From NCBI RefSeq assembly GCF_032362555.1, contig NC_083525.1:667501-731500 (forward strand): a DNA stretch of 64,000 bases. The letters are read 5' to 3'. Within the stretch, counting starts at the first letter, position 1. The number at the start of each line of letters is the position of its first letter. Below the pieces are notes generated by a model that saw only the letters and a program-made list of their open reading frames with translations, was not told where the DNA came from and made no database searches. The position numbers and the translations under genes were made by a program. Below are positions 26,280 through 37,621 of the stretch, in pieces. This DNA is from Amyelois transitella. Taxonomy: Eukaryota; Arthropoda; Insecta; Lepidoptera; Pyralidae.

Positions 26280-29200
26280 TCACTTTTGCTCTGCTTTGTT
26301 TTCACTATTCACTGGCACTATCACTACTAGCTTCGAAGCTGGCCGTCGCAGAATGCCACCACCGGTAGCCACATCAACGACTCTGGTCCGGTCGTCGGGG
26401 CCCGGCAGCGTGCGCACTACCCTCCCGCGAGGCCACGTGCCTCGCGGTAAGGCAGGATCCAGGACTGCTACGATGTCCCCACATCGGATGTCTCGGGTTG
26501 GCTGGCCGACGTTCCTCCGTGGCAGCAAGCCAGGAAGATATTCTTTCAGCCAGCGAGACCAGAAGTGGTCCGCTAGCCGCTGCGAAGTCTTCCACGAAGG
26601 TTTTCCGACAAGATCGGAATCGGAGAACGCGCCCAGCCTAGGCGCGCCGCAGGATCGCCCAATGAGGAAGTGGTTGGGCGTGAGTGACTCTGGATTGGTG
26701 TAGTCTTCCAGTTCGGTGAGAGGTCGAGAATTGATAATGTGCTCGACCTCAAGCAGAAGAGTGTGTAGCGTCTCTTCTGAAGGATTCTTCTCTTTGAGCA
26801 CGGCCGTCAGCGAAGTCTTAACGGACCGTACCAGTCTCTCCCACGCTCCTCCCATGTTCGGAGCACCAGGCGGTATGAATTTCCACCTGACGCCAATGTT
26901 GTCCGCGGCTGCCTCTACCTCTTCTTTCTTCAATGCTTCTACAGCTTCCTTCAGTTCTCTGTTGGCACCCACAAAATTAGTACCATTGTCACTATAGATT
27001 ACTTTTGGCATACCTCTTCTCGCGGCGAATCTTCTCAGGGCCATGATCATGGAGTCGGTTGACAGCGATGTAGCCAACTCTACGTGCACTGCTCTGGTTG
27101 TGAGACAGGTGAACAGTGCGCCCCATCGTTTTTCATGTCTTCTCCCAATGGTAATGGTCATCGGTCCGAAGTAATCTACAGCTGTGCAAGTGAACGGGTG
27201 ACTGTTGTGAGACAGTCTTTCTGGAGGCAGATCTCCCATCGGTATCGTCGTCGGCATGGACTTTCTTACTTTGCACCATTGACAGAGGTGCGCGATTGAT
27301 CGTACTGCTGCTCTTATTCCCACGATCCAGTATCTCTGTCTTAATTCATTGATGACAGTAGCGTGGTTTCCGTGATGGAACACATTGTGGTAATGTTGGA
27401 TTAGCAGTCGTGTTATCCAATCCCGTTTATCTAAAACTATCGGGTTCTTCTCTTGTTGTGTTCCTTCGACGGCGTTAATTCTTCCTTTCAATCGAAGTAT
27501 TCCGTCGATTTCGACTATATCTAAATTATGCAGCTTCTGACTTTTCGTTAAATGTTGATCTTTTCTCAACGTAGCTATTTCGGCTTTGAAACTCTCGTCT
27601 TGACTTCGTCGCATCAATAGTTCCTCTGCTTTCGCTAATTGATGCGTTTCCAACGGAATAAAGAGTTTTTGTTGCTCTTTTGAAATCTTTTTTAGAACAA
27701 TTGGAGTCTTCTTCCTTTTTCTGTTCTTCCTCCATGGTTCATCTTTCTTAGTCGCGTTGACTTTCTCTTTTTCTTGCTTATTATTTCTTAATATTTCGAC
27801 GAATTGAACCACTCTTGCCGTGGACCTTAGGAGTCTATTCCAACTTGAAAATCTTTTCGGATCTGGCGTAGAAAACTCTTTCTGTCTCGTTGTTGCTACT
27901 TTTTCAATCTTCTTGTCCTCTTCGTGCGGTTCTCTCTTGATTTCTTTCGGCTTCGGCCAATGTTCCTCAGATTGTTTTAAGAATTCAGGCCCTTCAAACC
28001 ATCTGTGTCTTTCGTTGAAGTTTTCGGGCACATCCCTGGTCGCATCGTCAGCCGGGTTTTGGTTTGTCGGTACCCATCTCCAATCTTGTGGTTTCGAAAG
28101 TTCTTCGATTTCGGCCAAGCGATGTGCCACGAACGTCTTAAATGTCCTCGGGTCTGATTTGATCCATGAAAGAACCGTCGTTGAGTCTGTCCAAAAAGTC
28201 TTTTTTACTACCGTCAGATCTATTTCTTTTTCAATTGCGCGCGCTAGTCTGCAACCTAACAATGCTGCTTGAAGTTCCAGTCTTGGAACGGATATCGGTT
28301 TTAGAGGAGTTACCCTGTTCTTTGCTGCGATCAACGAGGTTTTCGCATCTTCTTCTATCGTTTTCCAATATGCTGAGGCTGCATAGGACGTTTCGCTTGC
28401 ATCCGTGAAGACGTGTAGCTCTCCCTCGGTGTGGTGAGGAGAGATGCATCGTGGTATTGTGAGCTCTTCTATTGTCTTCATATGTTGTAAGTATTTACGC
28501 CATTCGTCTTCCTCTGATGCCAAAATTTCGGTGTCCCATCCAACTCCGCTTCTCCAGATATTCTGCATTAGTTTCTTACCTTGAATAAGAACTGGAGCTA
28601 TTAATCCCAAAGGATCAAATGTTGACATGATTGCGCTGACCACTTGTCTTTTCGTAGGGGTCTTTTCTCCTCGTAAAATTTCCCTTGGTACGTTTCTCAT
28701 TGCTACTCGAAATGAAAAGCAGTCTTCTTGCACTTTCCATTTCATTCCGAGCGTTTTCTCTTCTTGCTGACCAAGTTCTAATTCCTTTTCCAAGCTATTG
28801 TCTCCGTTGATCCTTTTCAATACATTAGGACGGTTGGATGCCCATCCTCTTAAATGGAAACTTGCTTTCTTATGTATTTCGTCGACTGTCGTGGCGACTT
28901 CTACCGCATGTTCTTCTTCCCAAAAACTTTGTAGATAATCGTCCATGTAATGATTCTTTTCTATCGCTTTGATGGCCTCATGGTGCCCTTGTCCGTTGTC
29001 TTTCGCGTTTTTGTTTTTCACAAATATTGCTGTACTGGGTGATGAGGCCGCTCCGAATATTACAGTTTTAAGACGATACTCTTTCATTGGTCCTGTCCTG
29101 TCGCCTCCTCTCCATAAGAATCGCAAACTATCTCTGTCGTCTTCTCTCATAAGGATTTGCAGGAACATCTCTTTAATGTCAGCTACGACTGCTATAGGAC

Positions 29201-31757
29201 CTTGACGAAAGCGTATTAACACACCCCATAATGATTGTAGCAGATCCGGTCCAGATAAGAGCGCGTCGTTCAGACACTTCCCATTGGATCTTGCTACTGC
29301 ATCAAATACTATCCTTCTTTTCTTTTTCGTTGGGTGAGTGACGGCGAAGTGCGGTAAGTACCACAATCTCGTGGATGTACTATGTTTCGGAGCTTCTTCT
29401 GCGTAGTCTGAATCCAACAAATGTTGTATCTGTTTCTCGTAGTCAGCTTTCAGTTCAGGATCTTTATCCAACTTTTTCTCTAAGTTTCTCATTCTGCTTT
29501 CCGCAGTTGATCGATTGTCTGGAAGAGTTTCGTCTTCCGCTTTCCAGATTAATCCCGCTTCGTATTTATCGACAGCAACTTTTCGCACGACTTCTTCCAA
29601 TTTCTTTGTTGCTCTCTCTTCAATGTCAGACGATGGCTTCCTTTCAGTGACACCTAGTGCTTCTATTGCGAAGTGTTCTTTAATTATGGCATCCAAATTG
29701 TCGTCTTGACTTTTCAGATGCGCACATCTCATAAACTGTACTTGTTTCGTTATCCCACCATCGCAACCGTGTAATACCCATCCCAGCTTCGTGAATGAAG
29801 CAACGGGTTCGTCCTTCTTGCGTTTCCTAGTGTGTCTCGATACGATCAGTTCCCAATTGTCCTGACCTATTAACATTTTCGGAGGCGTGTCTTCGTAACA
29901 TATTTTGTCGATAAGAGGCTTCAGGTGTGGACAGGCTTCCAATCTCGCCCTATCCACTGTTTGCGGTGACAACTGGATTTCTTTAATTGTTCTCACGTTA
30001 TTTATGTTCATTTTCTTCCGTTGGTGGACGCCTTTAATCTTCAAATTGATTCTTTCAGAATCCGTGTTTCTTATCGTATTTCCACCAACTGTTTCTAGAG
30101 CAAGGATTTCTTTCGGTCCTGTGGCTCCTATTTCTTTTGCTGTAGCTTCGTCCAGCAATGTGACTGTCGAACCTTCATCCAGAAGTGCTAATACTTTCAC
30201 AGATTTCGTTGGCCCGTATAGCTGTACGGGCATTATTTTCAATAGCGCTTGTGGTGTTTTCAAAGTGTTGACAGTTCCAGTAACACTAGCTTCTTCTTTC
30301 CTCTTTTCATCTGTACTGTTTTCTTTCTTATATTCCTTATGAAGAAGCGCATGGTGTAATCTCTTACATTGTCGGCAGGGTCTAGACCTGCAATCATCTT
30401 TTCGATGTCGTCCTCTTAGGCAATTGAAGCAAACTTTTAACTTTTTTACCATTTCCCACCTTTCGTCGATACTTGCGTTTTTCAATTCTTTGCATTCCGA
30501 AAAATAGTGATCTCCTTTGCATTGAATACATTGAATTCCCCTTCTCATGGGTTGTTCAACTGCTACGTGTGCTGACTGCCTCTTTGGTTGTATCACTTTC
30601 TTCTTTTCGTTTGATAGCAGCACAACACTTCTATCGGCTTCTTTGTTCAGGAAGTTGGCTAGTATTTCGAGATCAGGTTCATCTTCGTCGTATTGTGCGA
30701 TATAATCGCACCATCTAAATTGAATAAACGCTGGTAATTTTTCCGTGATTTGTTTCACTATTTCCGGTGAGTGTAGGTACTTGTTTTTCTTTAACCCTTT
30801 GATACTTGTCACACTGTTGTTGACTTTACATGAGAATGCACTAAGTTCTTGTACATTTTCACTTACACGAGGAAGCGCCCTTAATTTGTCTAATTCGGCT
30901 GTGACTAATAAGTCCGCTCTACCGAATCTTCTCCTTAATGCTTCCATGACGTCATTGGGTTGAGAATCCGAATATAATATATTTTTCACTGCTTCTCTTG
31001 CTTGTCCCACGATGCTTTTTCTTAGTCGAGCCATATTCTGAACTGCCGAAAACATGGTAGATGTTTCGGTGTATACTGTTAGGAAAGCTAGCCATTCTGC
31101 ACTATCTCCATTAAATGTTGGTAACTCAAACATGTACTTCGGTGGCAACGGTTTGTGTTTCGAAGTAGCTTTTTCGAATGCCGCTGCTATAGCTGAAGCG
31201 AGGTTGTTCACTGGTAGATCTTCATTTCTGTTGAATGGAACTTCCATACATGACGCGTTGTCTTGTGTGCCAGCCATCCAACTTCGTACACGATCCGCCC
31301 TGTCCTCTGGTTCCTCTAGGTCGGAATCAGATTCTTCCTCAAGAAGTTTCGCCTCTGCTTCCCTTTTCGCGGTTTCTGCTTTTATTTGTTCCAATTTGAG
31401 TTCCGCAATTTCTTTTTCCAATTGAAGTTTCCTTCTTGTTTTCACTGACTTGCTTGTTCCTGCTCTCTTGCTCCTAGATGGGGAGCGCGTTGTCTGCGTA
31501 GGCTCGCTATCTCTCGGTTCCATTGGAACTAATGTCATCGTGCTTCCCGGTAGTGCTTGTTCTCGCGTTCGAGTTTGCATGCTTGTGTTTGTGGAGTCCT
31601 CAGTTCCACTTGTAGTTCCTCGACTTGTAGGAGTTCTATGTGTTGTGCCTGTTTCTTCACTTGTTGTAGTAGGTGGACGTAATGGTTCCATTTTGCCTTT
31701 CTGGCTTCTCGTTACTGGCATTTTGAAAGGTATTGAAGATCCGGCTCGAAGGACCAC
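26280..31757 (-). CDS. BEL/Pao gag-pol polyprotein, intact, 1825 codons
   Basis: A single uninterrupted frame; the likely start is Met13 (31721), because the first Met overlaps the primer-binding region. Order by residue: basic and coiled gag N-terminus (about 95-150); capsid-like gag domain (about 205-390); three Cys/His knuckles (410-469, one a canonical CX2CX4HX4C at 443-456); aspartic protease (LLDEGS, D527); reverse transcriptase (800-950, YMDD at 937-940); RNase H (FTDAS 1117-1121, WTDSTTVLSW about 1190); integrase with HHGNH/CQWC zinc motif (1461-1495), then D1528, D1590 (YSDNGTNF) and E1640 (GGAWE); and a C-terminal region with PNHFLIGR. Length and order fit BEL/Pao. No stops or missing active-site residues, so it may be autonomous. 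Confidence 0.96.
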   Translation of the reverse strand: MVLRAGSSIPFKMPVTRSQKGKMEPLRPPTTTSEETGTTHRTPTSRGTTSGTEDSTNTSMQTRTREQALPGSTMTLVPMEPRDSEPTQTTRSPSRSKRAGTSKSVKTRRKLQLEKEIAELKLEQIKAETAKREAEAKLLEEESDSDLEEPEDRADRVRSWMAGTQDNASCMEVPFNRNEDLPVNNLASAIAAAFEKATSKHKPLPPKYMFELPTFNGDSAEWLAFLTVYTETSTMFSAVQNMARLRKSIVGQAREAVKNILYSDSQPNDVMEALRRRFGRADLLVTAELDKLRALPRVSENVQELSAFSCKVNNSVTSIKGLKKNKYLHSPEIVKQITEKLPAFIQFRWCDYIAQYDEDEPDLEILANFLNKEADRSVVLLSNEKKKVIQPKRQSAHVAVEQPMRRGIQCIQCKGDHYFSECKELKNASIDERWEMVKKLKVCFNCLRGRHRKDDCRSRPCRQCKRLHHALLHKEYKKENSTDEKRKEEASVTGTVNTLKTPQALLKIMPVQLYGPTKSVKVLALLDEGSTVTLLDEATAKEIGATGPKEILALETVGGNTIRNTDSERINLKIKGVHQRKKMNINNVRTIKEIQLSPQTVDRARLEACPHLKPLIDKICYEDTPPKMLIGQDNWELIVSRHTRKRKKDEPVASFTKLGWVLHGCDGGITKQVQFMRCAHLKSQDDNLDAIIKEHFAIEALGVTERKPSSDIEERATKKLEEVVRKVAVDKYEAGLIWKAEDETLPDNRSTAESRMRNLEKKLDKDPELKADYEKQIQHLLDSDYAEEAPKHSTSTRLWYLPHFAVTHPTKKKRRIVFDAVARSNGKCLNDALLSGPDLLQSLWGVLIRFRQGPIAVVADIKEMFLQILMREDDRDSLRFLWRGGDRTGPMKEYRLKTVIFGAASSPSTAIFVKNKNAKDNGQGHHEAIKAIEKNHYMDDYLQSFWEEEHAVEVATTVDEIHKKASFHLRGWASNRPNVLKRINGDNSLEKELELGQQEEKTLGMKWKVQEDCFSFRVAMRNVPREILRGEKTPTKRQVVSAIMSTFDPLGLIAPVLIQGKKLMQNIWRSGVGWDTEILASEEDEWRKYLQHMKTIEELTIPRCISPHHTEGELHVFTDASETSYAASAYWKTIEEDAKTSLIAAKNRVTPLKPISVPRLELQAALLGCRLARAIEKEIDLTVVKKTFWTDSTTVLSWIKSDPRTFKTFVAHRLAEIEELSKPQDWRWVPTNQNPADDATRDVPENFNERHRWFEGPEFLKQSEEHWPKPKEIKREPHEEDKKIEKVATTRQKEFSTPDPKRFSSWNRLLRSTARVVQFVEILRNNKQEKEKVNATKKDEPWRKNRKRKKTPIVLKKISKEQQKLFIPLETHQLAKAEELLMRRSQDESFKAEIATLRKDQHLTKSQKLHNLDIVEIDGILRLKGRINAVEGTQQEKNPIVLDKRDWITRLLIQHYHNVFHHGNHATVINELRQRYWIVGIRAAVRSIAHLCQWCKVRKSMPTTIPMGDLPPERLSHNSHPFTCTAVDYFGPMTITIGRRHEKRWGALFTCLTTRAVHVELATSLSTDSMIMALRRFAARRGMPKVIYSDNGTNFVGANRELKEAVEALKKEEVEAAADNIGVRWKFIPPGAPNMGGAWERLVRSVKTSLTAVLKEKNPSEETLHTLLLEVEHIINSRPLTELEDYTNPESLTPNHFLIGRSCGAPRLGAFSDSDLVGKPSWKTSQRLADHFWSRWLKEYLPGLLPRRNVGQPTRDIRCGDIVAVLDPALPRGTWPRGRVVRTLPGPDDRTRVVDVATGGGILRRPASKLVVIVPVNSENKAEQK

Positions 31758-31762
31758 GCCTT
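31740..31762 (-). promoter_or_regulatory. Candidate primer-binding site
   Basis: Directly after the 5' LTR on the coding strand lies TGGTCCTTCGAGCCGGAT. TGG at its start fits a tRNA CCA end. I cannot assign the tRNA. Confidence 0.5.
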
Positions 31763-33201
31763 TGTTGCGGGTCGAGGTGACAGTATAACCCTGACTAGGT
31801 ACCTGCCTCCCCTAGCCTCCCCTTCACTTATAGGGAGTCCCGAATTCCGCTCCAGTAGAAGTCCGCCCCCCCCCCGCTGGTATATGACGTCAACGGCTGC
31901 GGACGCGGCAGTGAGGCCAACAAAGAATCCTCGGATGGTAGGTTGTGTAGAAATGGGGTCATCAACCTCTTCCAAAAGCCTATGTCTAATTTCACTTGAT
32001 TGTTAATAAAACTACTATACGTGGGGTCATTGACCTTACTCACTGAGTGTCTATTCACTATATGATCACTAAATATTGAGTCTCTCTCTCTAACCAAAGT
32101 CTATGTCACTTAATAAAGTCTGAATTACTCACGGTTTAATGGTTCAGTCACTGAAATCCAATAGCACTATCACTAATTGGAATACCTACTCACTATGTTC
32201 AAGTCTTATTAGAAACCACTAAACTAATTGAAGAATTAAAAAACGAAAACAATACACACAATTTGTCCGTCCACTAACCACGCACAACACCTTATACTAA
32301 TTTCCTAACACTATTAAACTATTACACTAAGAGGTATTATTCCGACTTAATTTCTTGAAGACTTTTTCTTTCTTGCAGACTTTTTCTTCCTTGAGGACTT
32401 TTTCTTTCTTGAGGTCTTCTTTTTCTTGATTTTTCACTTTAAACTGGAACAATTGCACTACGACGCCCTCTGCCGCCGATTTTACTATTGTAAGTCGGAG
32501 TAATACCTTAACGCGAACCTCAAATTTCGTGACGATTTCTGGTGTTGTGCATAGCTTCGCTTAGGTGATATTTATTTACTTTTCTCAATTTTACATGAAT
32601 AAAACATAACAATTTCCATTTTCCAAATAAAGTAACAAAAATTCTCATCATATAAAATAATTTTCACATATGACAATTTCTTTCTCAAAGAGATTTTAAC
32701 AAAAGTTTGTCTTCAACCTATGCTTTCATCAAAATTTCTTGTCAACTTTTAAATATTTCTCGAATATACAATATAAGATTCTAATAAATTCTAAGTTATA
32801 CAAAAATACATATATCATACTTTCTTATTACAATACTTTCGTTTCTATAAACAATATACTTTTCGAGAAATTTACTTACATTTGTTGACATCAAAAAACA
32901 TAATCCAATTATTGACCTTGTGTCCTTGACTTTTATAAAAATAGCGTTATCACTTATCTATGACGGTCTGCGTTATCGTTTATCAATAAGGTTTCATAAA
33001 TAATAATAACAATATCCAAAATATGCTTCTAAAGTGCTCATTCGCTTTCTAGTGTACTATCTAATGCAATTGACCGTCGTAGTGGGGGTATTGTTTGATC
33101 TCGCTTCCTTTGTTCTATACAATACAATACTTAATGAGTGTGCTACAATATGACAATGTTTTACGAGTGTGCGCTATGTTAAATTTAATGTGTCGCTAAC
33201 A
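31763..33201 (-). repeat. BEL/Pao LTR (5' LTR in coding sense)
   Basis: 1439 bp, TGTTGCGGG...GCTAACA on the plus strand; identical in length to the other LTR. Confidence 0.95.
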
Positions 33202-33345
33202 AGAATAGAATAGATTGATATTCAAAATTGGATATAAGGTATCACTTATTGACGTCACATCACTTAAATCCAATTATAACTACTACCGCTTCCAAAGGAC
33301 ATGTGTAGAAGAAGCGGCGGAACAAACTACACTGCAGCTTCTGTA
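33202..33345 (+). repeat. Family E repeat, host of the BEL/Pao insertion
   Basis: GAATAGAATAG, CAAAATTGGATA, TGACGTCACATCACTTAAATC, ACTACCGCTTCC and AGAAGCGGCGGAACAAACTA. Its first bases are the AGAAT target duplication; about five bases of it remain left of 24717. Confidence 0.75.
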
Positions 33346-33514
33346 CTAATAAACTTGGGATTCTTCTTTTAGGCGATGTGCTTACAACCTGTCCCTATTT
33401 GAATCTCAATGCAATCCTACAGGTGACCTTGATCTTGCAATCTTTTCAAGACTATTGGCTCTGTCTACCCCGCAAACGATAAAGCCGTGAGTATATGTAT
33501 GTATGTATGTATGT
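33346..33514 (+). repeat. Family A repeat, right part
   Basis: AATAAACTTGGGATTC to a long ATGT tail; continuation of 24621-24712. Confidence 0.75.
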
Positions 33515-33767
33515 CCTTTTATGTGGTCAAGGAGTACATAAAAACGGATTTGCCGAAAATCTGCGCGAAAGGAATCTTATCGTTATCGGGAATTTTTTTT
33601 TTGTTTCACGCGGTTGTAAGTATATCTACCGTAGTGTTAAATTAAGATAATTAATTAGTTTCCTTATTTGTTTTATATTTATAAACGGAAATCATTTTTA
33701 AAGTTTACGAGGTGTAACATCTAGATACAATTTTATCAAAGGTGCTAATCACATTTGCTGTAATTGA

Positions 33768-34026
33768 ACATACAAACATAAAATCACGTCTATATCCCTT
33801 TGCGGGGTAGACAGAGCCAACAATCTTAAAAATACTGATAGGCCACGTTCAGCTGTTTGGCTTAATGATAGAATTGAGATTCAAATAGTGACAGGTTGCT
33901 AGCCTGTCGCCTAAAAGAAGAATCCCAAGTTTATAAGCCTATTCCTTAGTCGCCATTTACGACATCCATGGGAAAGAGATGGAGCGGTCCTTTTATTTTT
34001 CTAATGGTGCCGGGAACCACACGACA
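33768..34026 (-). repeat. Family A repeat, full length
   Basis: All landmarks present. Confidence 0.8.
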
Positions 34027-34184
34027 CTGTAATTGAAGGTAAACATACATCTTTTTATTTAACACGTTAGTTTCGTTCATCAGTCTCATTGCTCAAACTG
34101 ATGTTGTTATAGTGAAGAAAAACATCATGACGAAACCTCATTCACGTTCAGTCAACTGGATTTGTGACCGTGATCCAAGATAGG

Positions 34185-34277
34185 TGTGGCGTGTGGTTCC
34201 CGGTATCAATAAATAGAAAGAATAGGACCAGTCCGTATCATTCCCATGGATGTCGTAAAAGGCGACTAAGGGATAAA
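34185..34277 (+). repeat. Family A repeat, 5' fragment
   Basis: GGCGTGTGGTTCCCGG to CGACTAAGGGATAA. Confidence 0.68.
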
Positions 34278-34437
34278 CAAGATAATAGAGAAGTTATGTG
34301 GTGAAATGCTTTGCGGTCCCATGATGCCTTCAAAATGGCAGGAAGGGTGCATGAAGAGGTTTGGGTGGGTAGGCTGGCATAGAGGCACCCTCTCTACCTT
34401 CGACAACAAAAAAAGGCCTTATATAGGTATATACTAG

Positions 34438-34620
34438 AGCCCGCCCGCGACTTCATCCGCGTGAAATCATTCCCGTGGGAACTCCGGGATAAAAATATAT
34501 TTTAATCTGGGTCTTCAGCTACCTACATACCAAATTCATCGTAATCGGTGAGAATCGGTCGAGCCGTTTCGGAGGTGTACGGGAACGGACATTGTGACAC
34601 GAGATATAGCCCTATACTTA
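34438..34620 (+). repeat. Family D2 repeat
   Basis: GCCCGCCCGCGACTTCATCC, AACTCCGGGATAAAA, CTTCAGCTACCTACATACCA. Confidence 0.65.
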
Positions 34621-34903
34621 CCAGACTTTGAAGGGTGACCGAATAAATATAAACTTGAGGTTATATTTTAAAACTCTTATTTTTAAAACTAAAACGTTGA
34701 CTCTCATGTGATCACGTAACTAATCTAAATTTACGTCGTTCATGTAATGTACTTTACCTCGATTACAACAATAACAACTACTTAAGCTAAACGATCGTTC
34801 ACAGACATAGACAATGCTAGATACCGCTAGTGTATAAAGCCGCCTGTTGGGATACTTAATCACTATGGTTTTGATAATGTATGAAATGAATAGTAATTTT
34901 TTC

Positions 34904-35164
34904 TACCGTGTGGTTCCGGGCATCAATAGAAAAAAATAATAGGACCACTCCACCTCTTCCCCAAGGATATCGTAAAAGGCGACTAAGGGATAGGCTTATA
35001 AACTTGGGACTCCTCTTGCAGGCGATGGGCTAGAAGCCTGTCACTATATGAATCTCAAATTCTATTATCAAGTCAAATAGCCGAACGTGGCCTTTCAGTC
35101 TTTTGGATTGACTGTTGGCTCTGTCTACCCCGCAAGGGGTATAGACGTGAGTACATGTATGTTG
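34904..35164 (+). repeat. Family A repeat, full length
   Basis: Single ATGTATG at the tail. Confidence 0.8.
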
Positions 35165-35424
35165 AATAGTATTTTTTTTTCTCAGGCGTAAAAAACAGTG
35201 ACCAGTGGACCTATTTTCGGAACTGTTTCATTCGGCATCTGTGGTCATTTTCAAAAAGTACCTTATATATAGTTATTTATTTCAAGGATTTCTTCCTGTT
35301 TCCTTTACAATCTCGATAAACTCCGTCCATTCGTGTACAGTCAACCGCATATCAAGTTACCCTGAATGGAACACAATGACGTGGTAATAGAGGCGAAATT
35401 GGAGCGCATTTGGGTAGGTCGATA

Positions 35425-35692
35425 AATAATAAATATACGGGATATACGGGAAATTTATACGAGAATATATACGGGACAAATTGCACTTATTGATTTAGCC
35501 GCCTCGAAGTTAGTTCTAGACTTGTGATACGAGATACTAACTCAACAATGCTTTATTTTATAATCAATACTTATATAGATAAACATCCAGGACCCAGGCC
35601 AATCAGAAAAAGTTCTGTTCTCATCATGCCCTGGCCGGGATTCAAACCCGGGTTGCAGACAAGCGTATAACCGCTGCGCCACAGAGGCCGCT
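35425..35692 (-). mobile_element. Family C SINE, part of tRNA head deleted
   Basis: The tail is complete; about 15 bp of the anticodon region is missing between box A and box B. Confidence 0.78.
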
Positions 35693-35931
35693 GTTTATTT
35701 GTTTATACATACATATTGTTGAACGTGCGGTATCTAGCTAGACGTTCATGTCTGTGCTACTGCCATTAGTATATCAGAACACAATATGAGTACGTTTGGG
35801 TGATTTTTCAAGGTTCCCGAATCACACAGGAAATCTAGATGATACTTAATTGGTAATTGTTAATGACGAAAGCATAATTAATTCGTCATCACGAGACTCC
35901 GGCTGATTTGCTTCCGTACACTTACTTCTAT

Positions 35932-36143
35932 ACTAATATTATAAAGCTGATGAGTTTGTTTGTTTGAACGCGCTAATCTCAGGAACTATTGGTTCGAATT
36001 GAAAAATTCTTTTTGTGTTGCATAGACCATTTATTGAGGAAGGCGAAGAAATAATGGAAAATATGAAAAAAAAACGGGGGAAATTATTTATTCTTGAGGG
36101 CTTCAATGATGCCCAAAATAACTATTCCACGCGGACACAGCTA
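35932..36143 (-). repeat. Family D repeat
   Basis: Starts CTATACTAATATTATAAAGC (tail) and ends at GTCCGCG. Confidence 0.73.
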
Positions 36144-36147
36144 GAAC

Positions 36148-36290
36148 ATATACATATATAATCGCGTGTATATCCCGCGTGGGGAGACAGAGCCAACAGT
36201 CTTGAGAAGACTGAAAGACTGGAATTGAGATTCAAATAGTGACAGGTTGCTAGTCCTACGGCTACAAGAAGAATTCCAAGTCAATTAGCC
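36148..36290 (-). repeat. Family A repeat, diverged and partial
   Basis: ATAATCGCGTGTATATCCCG to AATTCCAAGTC. Confidence 0.6.
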
Positions 36291-36349
36291 ATTCTTTTAT
36301 TCTTGTAGCGCGACAAAAATTTCTATACAGATTCAATAAGCCAATCACG

Positions 36350-36495
36350 GGATTAAACTAGGATTCTTCTTTGACCTGTCCCTTATTGAATCTAAGTAAT
36401 TTCCATCATTCAACCGGCATCCTGCTAAACGTGGCTTTTGAATCTTTTCAAGACTGTTGGCTCTGTCTATCCCGTAAGCGATAAAGACGCGAATT
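36350..36495 (+). repeat. Family A repeat, diverged and partial
   Basis: ACTAGGATTCTTCTTTGACC to GATAAAGACGCGAATTA; inverted to its neighbour. Confidence 0.55.
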
Positions 36496-37130
36496 AGTTT
36501 TGTTTATATTTTATTTTCCATCAAAATGGGTCACGAATCCATTACGTGTTGTTAGTTCGACAAACTATGCCTCAAAGTTCAAATACTGAGAACCTTGAAA
36601 TCTACAAATGTGCTATGAATTCTCAACGCCTTGCTAATTGATTGTTCTGTCAACGTATAATATGTTTCCGCAAAGTCATTATCTTAAATACCTTCATTTT
36701 CCAGAGTTTTCCTTAGCGAAATACGGTTATTCGAACAAAGAATAAAATGCCAAATTTATACTTATCTACATATGCCACGGGAAGGGAAATTTTCAGATAG
36801 TATATTTTCATGAAACTGTGATAAAATAAAAAGTTAAAATTTACGAGATTCGTTAGGCTTATACAAAGTTGTGAGCAACAACTAGCACATTAATAAAGAC
36901 CCGAGAGCCTGGAGCCGAAACTATAACTCAAAATTTTTGCCCCTAATAATTTATATATAGCAATGTTGCTCAGGCATTTTGCTTTATATTAAGCACAGGC
37001 GCAGGATAAATATAATTTGTACAACATAATTTTATTTAAATAATTCCATTAAAAAGTCTTCAAAGATCGTACTTACCTACATTTAAAATGTTATTAGAAG
37101 TAAAAAAAAATAATTTAAAAGAAAAAAGAG
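36496..37130. other. AT-rich intergenic DNA before the tRNA-Val gene
   Basis: No gene, repeat match or strong motif recognised. Confidence 0.4.
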
Positions 37131-37132
37131 AC

Positions 37133-37205
37133 TGTTTCCGCCCGGGATCGAACCGGGGACCTTGTGCGTGTGAAGCACACGTGATAACCGCTACACTACG
37201 GAAAC
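37133..37205 (-). tRNA. tRNA-Val (anticodon CAC)
   Basis: 73 bp folding as a complete cloverleaf: acceptor GTTTCCG/CGGAAAC, D arm with GTGTAGCGGTTATCAC, anticodon stem TGTGC/GCACA around loop TTCACAC (anticodon CAC), T arm CCCCGGTTCGATCCCGGG, discriminator A. Internal boxes A and B are intact, and a T-run terminator follows within about 10 bp on the minus strand. It is not part of any repeat family here, so it is probably functional. Confidence 0.95.
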
Positions 37206-37317
37206 TTACGAACAAGCATTGAAATTATGTATTGGTTTCAAAATGTATGATATATCATACAATAGTGGGGTAGTTAATAACGTTAGAGGCATATTAAAAA
37301 TTCACAGTATTATCATT

Positions 37318-37560
37318 TTATCTCCTCCTTCCCCTCGACTTTTAGTCCCGGTTGCATCCGCTCGACTCTGGAGAGGAGCCCGGGGCATGCCTTTGACCAT
37401 GGATCCTGGATTGGGTGAGTCAGGTTTTTACACGAAGCGACTTGCATCTGACCTCCTCCGCTTTACAGGTGAACATAACCCGTATTGGATCGACCATGGT
37501 AACACATCCAGTCGCCTGAATGTGCAGGTTTCCTCACGACGTTCTTTTTCACCGTAAGTG
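37318..37560 (-). mobile_element. Family F SINE, head truncated
   Basis: Matches the distal two thirds of the 14392-14757 copy; the tRNA-like head is missing. Confidence 0.7.
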
Positions 37561-37621
37561 CATTGTCAAGTATTATCATTTTATCATTGGTTTGTACGGA
37601 AAGAATACATTCTTCCTAGAG

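Larger units (their letters stand above)
24717..33201 (-). mobile_element. BEL/Pao LTR retrotransposon, full length and recent
   Basis: 8485 bp: two 1439-bp LTRs, one gag-pol frame between them and AGAAT duplicated on both sides (24712-24716 and 33202-33206). The LTRs start TG and end CA and look identical on inspection, including a C10 run, which implies very recent insertion. No envelope frame follows integrase. It is inserted at the GAATAGAATAG end of a family E repeat that interrupts a family A repeat. Confidence 0.96.

Noticed and set aside
26239..31788. Many plus-strand frames across 26.2-31.8 kb (up to 154 codons)
   Set aside because: Antisense shadows of the 1825-codon BEL/Pao frame; none has a recognisable domain.
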